Below, one piece after another: positions 1-5,394 of a stretch of DNA of 5,394 nt. The notes beneath the pieces were generated by a model. It was not told the origin of the DNA. It searched no databases and saw only the letters and a list, made by a program, of their open reading frames with translations. The position numbers and the translations under genes were made by a program. Numbering within the stretch: position 1 is the first letter of the stretch; every line of letters starts with the position of its first letter. Source of the DNA: Candidatus Zixiibacteriota bacterium. Its GTDB lineage: Bacteria; Zixibacteria; MSB-5A5; SM1-73. Location of the stretch: positions 1-5,394 of the forward strand of contig JALHUP010000201.1 of assembly GCA_022866585.1 (NCBI GenBank), read 5' to 3'.

Positions 1-1371
1 CAGGTGGATTTTCATAATCAAGTTAAGTCGGGATTTGAGGTCAACTCTTACAAGATCACCCGAAATTACAATAGTCTACCCTGGGATGCTCAACCTTTTA
101 TTGATGTTTACACATATAAACCTCTCGGTGCTGCTTTTTACGTTCAGGACAAAATCGAGTTCCAGGGGTTGATTGTCAACGTGGGCGGCAGAGTGGACTA
201 TCTCCGCAAGGAGGCTGAAGCCTGGACTAGCGATACAGCAGCTCCCTATCGTCCCGATTTGGAGCCGAATGGAGGGCGGACCAAGAAGGTGGATCCCAAC
301 ATCACCTTCAGTCCCCGACTGGGTATTTCCCATCCAGTGTCAGATAAGATGACCATCTTCTTTAATTACGGTCATTTCATTCAAGAACCCCGCTTCCTCG
401 AACTTTATGCCTCTTTAGCTCCTAACCTCCAGAGGGCAAATCAACAGGTGGGGAACCCCGAGCTGCAGCCGAGCAGAAACATACAATACGAGCTGGGCTT
501 TAATCGAGCCATAACTCGGGACATGAAATTCAATGTCACCGCATACTACAAGGACGTTTACAACATGACCCAGTTCCAAAGGATCTTCATCCCTCAAAGG
601 ACCTATGATGTTTACAAAAACCTGGACTATGCAAACGTGAAGGGGATGGAGATAACCCTGTCGCAGCGCCCGAGGAAGTATGTTTCCTTTGACTTGAGCT
701 ATGTTCTGCAATATGCCGAGGGGACCAACTCTGACGCCACGGATCAGTACGAGTTCCATTCCCGTGACGCCACCGATCCGGTTACCGGTCTACCTAGAGC
801 TTTCCCGCAAAATGTCAACCCTTTGGATTTCGATCAAAGACACAGCTTTGTGTTGCAGGGTGATTTAAGATTCCCCAAGGATTTCAAATGGATGCCCTTG
901 CAGAGTTTTGGAGTAAACGTAATCTCCGAAGCAGGGAGCGGTCTTCCCTATACCAAGAGAGATTACAAGGGGAACCGGGTGGGAAAGACCAATGAATACC
1001 GCAAGCCCTGGACCTATAATACGGACTTGACCATGGACAGAAGCTTTGACATCTGGGGAAGGGAGATCAACGTCTTTGTCCAGGTGTTGAATCTGTTCAA
1101 TCGAATCGACATCCTCAATGTCTATCCTGCTACCGGCCGACCGGACGAGGACGGCTATCGGTTAGATCCATCTGCGGTGATAGCCCCGGGAGAAGATTCA
1201 ACCAATCAATACTGGGACTGGATAAAGGTGAAAGACACAAATGGAGACGGAGTGACCAGCGCCGAGGAGCAATATGTGGCTTACAACAATGCTTACCAAT
1301 TGTATGCCAAAGATCCGATGAACTACGGACCTCCGCGCCAGATCAAAGTTGGTTTCTATATCACCTTCTAA
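1..1371 (+). CDS. TonB-dependent outer-membrane receptor, C-terminal barrel (5' end outside window)
   Basis: The reading frame is open from base 1 and ends at TAA 1369-1371, giving 456 visible residues. The GTG at base 4 is internal and is not a start. The visible part is the outer-membrane beta-barrel; the signal peptide and plug lie to the left. Receptor hallmarks are SPRLG (residues 104-108), the GNPELQP block (151-157) followed by a YELGF strand, AYYKDVYN, the FDQRHSF strand, NLFNR (364-368), and a terminal strand ending in Phe (IKVGFYITF), which is the usual signal for barrel insertion. The family imports large or scarce substrates using TonB energy; nothing here identifies the substrate. 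An EF-hand-like loop, DTNGDGVTSAEE (412-423), lies in the segment between NLFNR and the last strand, probably extracellular. No SusD-type gene follows, so this is not a standard SusCD pair. It is probably the upstream member of an operon with the next two genes. The family call is secure; the subfamily is not. Confidence 0.93.
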   Translation, partial: QVDFHNQVKSGFEVNSYKITRNYNSLPWDAQPFIDVYTYKPLGAAFYVQDKIEFQGLIVNVGGRVDYLRKEAEAWTSDTAAPYRPDLEPNGGRTKKVDPNITFSPRLGISHPVSDKMTIFFNYGHFIQEPRFLELYASLAPNLQRANQQVGNPELQPSRNIQYELGFNRAITRDMKFNVTAYYKDVYNMTQFQRIFIPQRTYDVYKNLDYANVKGMEITLSQRPRKYVSFDLSYVLQYAEGTNSDATDQYEFHSRDATDPVTGLPRAFPQNVNPLDFDQRHSFVLQGDLRFPKDFKWMPLQSFGVNVISEAGSGLPYTKRDYKGNRVGKTNEYRKPWTYNTDLTMDRSFDIWGREINVFVQVLNLFNRIDILNVYPATGRPDEDGYRLDPSAVIAPGEDSTNQYWDWIKVKDTNGDGVTSAEEQYVAYNNAYQLYAKDPMNYGPPRQIKVGFYITF

Positions 1372-1406
1372 GGGTTGATGCCATGTCAAGCAAGCTTTGA
1401 TGAAAA

Positions 1407-1432
1407 AAAACGAATCCTTAAAAAGGAGTTTT
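1407..1432 (+). promoter_or_regulatory. Possible hairpin covering the ribosome-binding site
   Basis: TCCTT (1415-1419) and AAGGA (1423-1427) are perfectly complementary around an AAA loop. AAAAC (1407-1411) and GTTTT (1428-1432) extend the stem after a three-base bulge (GAA). The resulting 10-pair stem would bury the whole Shine-Dalgarno. It is A/T-rich and may be only marginally stable. Translation control or coupling to the upstream gene is a guess; no folding energy was computed. Confidence 0.35.
1423..1428 (+). promoter_or_regulatory. Shine-Dalgarno for the large surface protein
   Basis: AAGGAG lies 7 bases upstream of the ATG at 1436. It decides the start: the in-frame TTG at 1397 and ATG at 1400 have no purine-rich site in front. 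Starting at 1436 also gives a compact signal peptide with a basic n-region. The site lies in the 3' arm of a possible hairpin (1407-1432). Confidence 0.82.
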
Positions 1433-1435
1433 GAA

Positions 1436-4400
1436 ATGGAGAAATTCATTAAGAAACGTTCAATCCTGGGTGGGTGGATCCTTCTGTGTCTTCTGTTGTT
1501 AGTTATGCTGCCCATCCAAAGCCAGGCGAAAAAAGGGAGCCTGGGAGTTTCGCCGCCTTTGGCCAAACCAGCCCAGACCGCCCATTTCGGGGTCGCTTAT
1601 TTCCGACATGGTTTGGACATAAACGACTTCAGAGTCCCCATGACCAACTATGCGGTTTTCGGACAGTTTGTCGACCTGGGGTCGTCTGGAGGAGAATGGC
1701 CCAAAGGCTCCAGCGAGTTTTATATCTATGGTGCCGGCATCTGGGTAGGTGGGACAGTAAACAATCGTTCTTTGCAGACTCTGTCGTTCAAAAATGCGGG
1801 GAGTGTAAGGGACAATGCTCTTTATCATACTATTACTGATCCCCGGGTGGTGATCGGATACAACCCCAGCGGAGGTGCCGAAGAGTTCGCTGGATTGACT
1901 GACATATTCATCAGCGATCATCCAGAGGATTACAGCAGTGCCAATTTCTGGCCCCTTCGGGATAGTCTGGGAAATCCGATCATCGTGGGCATTGAAGACA
2001 GCTACACTGAATTTGATGACCAGGATGCCACCAGATGGGATGTGGGAGCAAATTCCAATGCCGGCGATGGTGTGGATATCGCCAAATTTGGCCTGGGCGT
2101 CAAGGTGATTCAGCGCACCCACTCGTGGAACTATGAGACCAATAAGACCATCCACTTCTTCATCTATGATGTAGTAAACATACGTCAGGATAAAAAGCCG
2201 ATAAGAAATTGCTTTCTCACGGTGATGTGCGACGGAGACGTGGGTCCTACAGCCAACGATGATCTGGTAGGTTTCGATCACAGCCGGAATCTGGGGTATG
2301 AATATGACAGCGACATGGCAGAACAGGGTTTTGGCAGGGTTCCGGGTTTTCTAGGTTTTAAATTCTTAGAGAGTCCAGTGGCTACTTATGATGTGGATTT
2401 GAACGGAGATGACCAAATCAACAACGATTCGATTCTGATAAACAATGAATGGGTGAAGGACGTGAAAAAAGGTCAGAAATTGGGGTTGACCTCTTTTAAA
2501 ACCTCCAATCTGCAATCAGGAGATCCCGATACAGAGCCAGAGAAGTACTTGATCATGGCGGGCCACAACTACCCCGATGTAACTGACCAGGCGTATGCTC
2601 CGTTTGATCTGGGAACCGGGACTGTACCAGTAGACCAGAGACTTTTCCAGAACACTGGTCCTTTCCTTTTGGCTGCTGTTGGTGATACTCTGGTCGATAC
2701 GGTATGGAGCTGGAATTCAGCCAAAGATTCACTAAAGATTGCCAGCATTGATACAGTTGTTGGTGACACGGTGAGGGTAGTGGTAGCGGTGCTGATGGCT
2801 CCGGATTTTGTTCAGCTTCCTAAAATTGCGGATATAGCTCAGTCGATTTACAACACCGGATTTGTTCTTCCCCGGCCTCCAGATCATCCCCATGTCACCG
2901 TGGTTCCAGATGACAAGAAGGCGTCTATTAGCTGGGACAATGTGGCAGAGCTTTCCAAGGATCCATACTATCAGTTCACCAGCGATCCAGCCAATCCTCT
3001 GTATGATCCCAATTACAAAGAGATGGACTTCGAGGGTTACAAACTGTATCGAAGCACCACCGGTCTTCCGGGGACTTTCGATCTTTTGGCTTCGTGGGAC
3101 AAGACCAGTGTCACACCGCGCCATGTTGATATAAAACAGTTAGCTGGAGCTACGTTCTCGGGAACGGTCAGTTACGATGAACTCAACACGGAGGAATACA
3201 TCCTGGCATATGGTGGCACTGCGCTGTTTGCCGGCCATAAGTATTTGGTGCAGGTCAAAACTGATACGTCCTTCTCCGTGACTGATCTGACCCTGGGGGT
3301 TGCCGTTCCGCCAACAGAGGAAGCGGACCATTGGTATAACACCGGAGAACCGCCCTATGTATTCGAGGTGTTTGATGCCACCTTCACCAGCTTGAGTGAT
3401 TCTGCTCACATAGCTGATGGAACTTATGAAAATTATTTTGACGGATGTAATCTTTTGGTCGGTGGCATGGTGATCAATTTCACCGGAAACGATCCCTCAT
3501 ATATCCCCACTGAAGACGTTATATTTGAGATCACCGGACACTTAGAAGAGCTCGAAGGAACGAATAGTGAGCTGGCATACGCTTATACCGATACCGGATT
3601 AATTAATGGCATGAACTATTACTATGATGTCATCGCTTACGATTTTCAACCTTTCTCCTCTCCTCGCAGTCTGGAAAACGGGATAAAAGGGATTGCGGTA
3701 ACGCCACGTTCAAATTCTACCGGACTTCAGCAGGCCTCTGCTTACGATGTACAACATGACGAGGGAAGCAGCAATGGTACGGTAACAGTCTCAGTGGCTC
3801 AGCCAGACAGTGTCACCGGACATCAGTATCAGGTGGGATTCTTTGGAGACGATTATCCATATTGGTGGTATCTAAAGGACCTGAACACGGGACATAATGT
3901 ATTGGACAGCATGATTAATCAAAGTGGGAATGAACAATACCCTGTGGTTAACGGGATGGTGGTTAATGTAGCAGGTCCCAATCTGGGAATCTCCTCGTGG
4001 CAATACATTCCTTCAGCCAATCGGTTCTTCACCGGGGTAAACTGGGGCGGAGGATATTTAAGCGGTGGTCTGGATCTGGGAGTGAACTGGGGCTGGGGAA
4101 CTACGATAACTCCGGCTCAATATGTGGCGGTGGAAGTGAGATTCTCAAGCACCGTCCACCAAAAGGCTTATGACTATCTACGAGGCGGCTCCCCTAGCTA
4201 CGGATATCTCGGATTCTTTGAAGTTCCGTTCACTGCTTGGGATGTCACTTCTAACCCAGCCAGACAAATAAATATAGCGTATGTCGAAAACAATGGTCAA
4301 GCCACCTACGACAGCACCTGGGATCCAGATTTAAGCTCGGAGAGCCGAGAGTATCTCTTCATATTATTAAGCGATTACAGCGATACTCCTTTATCCCGCT

Positions 4401-4900
4401 ACACCACAAAGAATATCCGTACTCAGACCAGCGATTTCGACATCCTTTACACTGGCTGGTTTGTGGCTCGAGAAGATGCCCAAGGAAATCCACGCACCTG
4501 GACGGATGGAGACGTTTTCCGAATCATTCCTTATTTTGTAAATACCCCAGTTGATACTTTCACCTTTAAAACCATCAAGAAAGAGATCCTTTCTTCTATG
4601 GTCAATTTGGGTGACATCAAAGTTGTGCCTAATCCTTACATCGTTCGAAACAACTGGGAGCCCAGTGGGGATTATTCCCGGATTGCCTTCACTCACCTTC
4701 CCGACAAGTGCACCATCAGGATATACACTCTCTCCGGCGATCATCTTCGCACCCTGGAACACAACAGTCCCAAATTGGATGGGAATGAGAACTGGGACCT
4801 TTTGACCAAGAACAACCAGAAGATCGCCTCGGGCGTTTACATCTACCAAGTGGAGTCGCCATACGGGGAGAAAATCGGGAAGTTCGCGGTGGTTCGATAA
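1436..4900 (+). CDS. Large secreted surface protein with FN3-like region and T9SS-type C-terminal sorting-like domain
   Basis: Complete protein of 1154 residues; function unknown. Residues 1-31 form a signal peptide (basic MEKFIKKR, Leu-rich core, likely cleavage after SQA). Residues 45-330 are a conserved beta-rich region with blocks NYAVFGQFVD (71-80), YIYGAGIWVGG (96-106) and a Cys-containing strand pair followed by PTANDDLVGFD. A calcium-loop-like DLNGDDQINND sits at 321-331. Residues 405-480 hold GPFLLA and RVVVAVLMA blocks. A fibronectin-III-like fold starts near 483 (KKASISWDN, then GYKLYRS at 534-540). It seems to resume only at MNYYYDVIAYD (from 726), so residues about 565-710 look inserted. 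A related module follows from 781. The tail (1060-1154) begins IKVVPNPY and ends SGVYIYQVE...KFAVVR, resembling type A T9SS sorting domains (Por_Secre_tail) or FlgD-Ig-like domains. The mature part has only four Cys and no catalytic motif I recognise, so a structural, adhesive or ligand-binding role is the simplest guess. It is probably co-transcribed with the receptor upstream (64-base gap) and the PorV-like gene downstream (30-base gap). Confidence 0.88.
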   Translation: MEKFIKKRSILGGWILLCLLLLVMLPIQSQAKKGSLGVSPPLAKPAQTAHFGVAYFRHGLDINDFRVPMTNYAVFGQFVDLGSSGGEWPKGSSEFYIYGAGIWVGGTVNNRSLQTLSFKNAGSVRDNALYHTITDPRVVIGYNPSGGAEEFAGLTDIFISDHPEDYSSANFWPLRDSLGNPIIVGIEDSYTEFDDQDATRWDVGANSNAGDGVDIAKFGLGVKVIQRTHSWNYETNKTIHFFIYDVVNIRQDKKPIRNCFLTVMCDGDVGPTANDDLVGFDHSRNLGYEYDSDMAEQGFGRVPGFLGFKFLESPVATYDVDLNGDDQINNDSILINNEWVKDVKKGQKLGLTSFKTSNLQSGDPDTEPEKYLIMAGHNYPDVTDQAYAPFDLGTGTVPVDQRLFQNTGPFLLAAVGDTLVDTVWSWNSAKDSLKIASIDTVVGDTVRVVVAVLMAPDFVQLPKIADIAQSIYNTGFVLPRPPDHPHVTVVPDDKKASISWDNVAELSKDPYYQFTSDPANPLYDPNYKEMDFEGYKLYRSTTGLPGTFDLLASWDKTSVTPRHVDIKQLAGATFSGTVSYDELNTEEYILAYGGTALFAGHKYLVQVKTDTSFSVTDLTLGVAVPPTEEADHWYNTGEPPYVFEVFDATFTSLSDSAHIADGTYENYFDGCNLLVGGMVINFTGNDPSYIPTEDVIFEITGHLEELEGTNSELAYAYTDTGLINGMNYYYDVIAYDFQPFSSPRSLENGIKGIAVTPRSNSTGLQQASAYDVQHDEGSSNGTVTVSVAQPDSVTGHQYQVGFFGDDYPYWWYLKDLNTGHNVLDSMINQSGNEQYPVVNGMVVNVAGPNLGISSWQYIPSANRFFTGVNWGGGYLSGGLDLGVNWGWGTTITPAQYVAVEVRFSSTVHQKAYDYLRGGSPSYGYLGFFEVPFTAWDVTSNPARQINIAYVENNGQATYDSTWDPDLSSESREYLFILLSDYSDTPLSRYTTKNIRTQTSDFDILYTGWFVAREDAQGNPRTWTDGDVFRIIPYFVNTPVDTFTFKTIKKEILSSMVNLGDIKVVPNPYIVRNNWEPSGDYSRIAFTHLPDKCTIRIYTLSGDHLRTLEHNSPKLDGNENWDLLTKNNQKIASGVYIYQVESPYGEKIGKFAVVR
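2678..2769 (+). repeat. Imperfect direct repeats bounding an 81-base in-frame insertion
   Basis: GTTGGTGATAC (2678-2688) and GTTGGTGACAC (2759-2769) match at 10 of 11 bases and are exactly 81 bases apart, encoding VGDT at residues 415-418 and again at 442-445. Removing one repeat unit would rejoin a GPF-L-GDT-VRVVVAVLMA block. As I recall it, that block is continuous in related proteins. The insertion history is inferred. Confidence 0.45.
3161..4090 (+). repeat. Two diverged copies of a beta-rich module in the large protein
   Basis: Copy A starts at GTV (residue 576), with AGHKYLVQV (from 599), VGGMVINFTG (675-684) and then SYIP. Copy B starts at GTV (residue 781), with TGHQYQVGF (from 794), VNGMVVNVAG (838-847) and then QYIP. 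The order of the four motifs is the same in both. Copy A has about 30 more residues between the GH and GMV motifs. The match shows only at protein level, so the duplication, if real, is old. The right boundary of copy B is uncertain. Confidence 0.5.
4613..4897 (+). other. C-terminal T9SS sorting-like domain (part of the large surface protein)
   Basis: These about 95 residues (1060-1154) follow the usual order of a type A sorting tail. First comes hydrophobic-VPNPY (1061-1068), then an IAFTHLP strand, then CTIRIYTLSGDHLRTLEH, then WDLLTKNNQ, then SGVYIYQVE and a final KFAVVR strand. In Porphyromonas-type systems such tails direct transport across the outer membrane and are removed on attachment. 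The FlgD Ig-like fold is closely similar, so the sorting role rests on the position at the extreme C-terminus, the signal peptide and the PorV-like neighbour. Confidence 0.75.
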
Positions 4901-4914
4901 CTGGCAAAACCATA

Positions 4915-4922
4915 TAGGAGGT
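4915..4922 (+). promoter_or_regulatory. Strong Shine-Dalgarno for the PorV-like gene
   Basis: TAGGAGGT contains the complete AGGAGG core, 9 bases upstream of the ATG at 4931. It lies in the 30-base gap after the previous stop. With no terminator-like hairpin between the genes, this supports co-transcription with independent, efficient translation initiation. Confidence 0.87.
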
Positions 4923-4930
4923 AAATTATC

Positions 4931-5394
4931 ATGAAAAAAATTATCATATTCCTGCTGTTGACCCAGTTTGTCTGGTTTGCCGGTAAGGCGATATCTGCGG
5001 AATTCGACAATCTGGGAACGTCCGGTGCTCAGTTTCTCAAAATGGATGTAGACGCTCGGGTAGTGGGTTTAGGAGGGGCGAATGTGGCCGTTACCCGGGG
5101 AGCGATGGCTCTTTATTATAATCCCGCAGGCATAGCTAATATGGACAAAAACAGCCTGGCGTTCAGCTATACAGACTGGGTCGCAGATATTAAATACAAC
5201 TACTTAGCATACGAGACTCCCATATCCGGGTTTGGAAACGTCGGAGTTCATGTGGCAATCTTGACTATGGGTGACATGGAGAAGACCACCTTAGAGCAAC
5301 CGGACGGCACCGGAGAGATGTTCGGGGCGAATGGTTGGGTGGTAGGAATTACTAACGCCTACCAGCTGACCAACCGGTTCTCCTTTGGAGTAAC
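4931..5394 (+). CDS. PorV/PorQ-family outer-membrane beta-barrel protein, N-terminal part (3' end outside window)
   Basis: The frame is open from ATG 4931 to the window edge: 154 complete codons plus two bases. Residues 1-23 are a signal peptide (MKKIIIFLLL, cleavage after ISA). The mature start carries the signature of the PorV/UPF0164 family: GTSGAQFLK (29-37), AR-x-x-GLGGA (42-50) and ALYYNPAGIA (60-69). Amphipathic strands such as SLAFSYTDW and NVGVHVAILTMG follow, consistent with a FadL-like barrel. In T9SS, PorV binds the C-terminal sorting domains of cargo and carries them to the sortase complex. Many FCB genomes encode several paralogues of unknown job, so calling it a working PorV is inference. 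The gene directly upstream encodes a CTD-like cargo, which fits a shuttle role. Full-length members are usually 300-400 residues, so roughly half the gene is missing. The alternative is a FadL/OmpP1-type transporter, which shares the NPAG motif. Confidence 0.88.
   Translation, partial: MKKIIIFLLLTQFVWFAGKAISAEFDNLGTSGAQFLKMDVDARVVGLGGANVAVTRGAMALYYNPAGIANMDKNSLAFSYTDWVADIKYNYLAYETPISGFGNVGVHVAILTMGDMEKTTLEQPDGTGEMFGANGWVVGITNAYQLTNRFSFGV

Noticed and set aside
1372..1410. Possible terminator after the receptor gene (TCAA...TTGA arms followed by a run of A)
   Set aside because: The stem would have only four pairs, and it is followed by A rather than T on the coding strand, so it does not fit a rho-independent terminator in the gene direction.
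1397..1435. Earlier start (TTG 1397 or ATG 1400) for the large surface protein
   Set aside because: Neither has a Shine-Dalgarno, and AAGGAG at 1423-1428 is ideally spaced for ATG 1436, which also gives a normal signal peptide.
1..1435. SusC of a SusCD polysaccharide-utilisation locus
   Set aside because: The following gene lacks a lipoprotein signal and SusD features, and no glycan enzymes are visible.
1478..1492. Lipoprotein signal (ILLC in the signal peptide, Cys 18)
   Set aside because: The residue before Cys is Leu rather than Gly, Ala or Ser, and the Cys sits mid-core with more hydrophobic residues after it. A signal peptidase I site after SQA fits better.
1499..2281. A 260-codon open frame on the minus strand within the large gene
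   Set aside because: It lies fully opposite a well-supported coding region, its translation has no recognisable motif or signal, and the plus-strand protein has conserved blocks throughout this stretch.
2390..2431. A true dockerin domain implying a cellulosome-like complex
   Set aside because: Only one imperfect loop is present; dockerins have two loops with adjoining helices, and no cohesin is in view.
4613..4897. FlgD-type hook-capping or other flagellar role suggested by the Ig-like tail
   Set aside because: No flagellar gene is nearby and the protein has a Sec-type signal peptide. A sorting tail at the extreme C-terminus with a PorV-like neighbour fits better.

Overview
The window holds three consecutive plus-strand genes. 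All look like cell-envelope genes of a Gram-negative bacterium of the Bacteroidota/FCB type. The set is the 3' part of a TonB-dependent outer-membrane receptor, a complete 1154-residue secreted protein ending in a type IX secretion (T9SS) sorting-like tail, and the 5' part of a PorV/PorQ-family (UPF0164-like) outer-membrane beta-barrel. The architecture of the middle protein is one I associate with uncultured FCB-related lineages (candidate division KSB1, Zixibacteria, Marinimicrobia, Calditrichota, Ignavibacteria) rather than classical Bacteroidetes. Assignment to any one phylum is inference from memory and is not proven by the sequence.

Layout. Bases 1-1371 encode the receptor barrel, open at the left edge and closed by TAA. 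A 64-base gap (1372-1435) carries a clear Shine-Dalgarno that fixes the next start at 1436. It also holds an inverted repeat that could hide that ribosome site. Bases 1436-4900 encode the large surface protein: signal peptide, a conserved N-terminal beta-rich region of unknown function, a fibronectin-III-like region interrupted by another module, a second related module, and a C-terminal sorting-like domain. A 30-base gap with a near-perfect AGGAGG leads to the PorV-like gene at 4931, which runs off the right edge. No stretch over 300 bases lacks a gene. I see no tRNA, rRNA, CRISPR array, insertion sequence or convincing terminator, and no credible minus-strand gene.

How the parts may work together. 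In known T9SS, proteins with a C-terminal sorting domain cross the outer membrane, are collected by the barrel PorV, and are handed to a sortase for attachment to the cell surface. A CTD-like cargo 30 bases upstream of a PorV-like gene, and downstream of a TonB receptor, suggests one transcription unit for a surface uptake or adhesion module with its own shuttle. This link is inference; no sortase or translocon gene is in view. The large protein has no enzymatic motif I recognise.

The points most worth following up are this gene arrangement, the uncharacterised N-terminal family, the repeated module inside the large protein, a 27-residue insertion bounded by direct repeats, and two calcium-loop-like motifs, one in each of the first two proteins.
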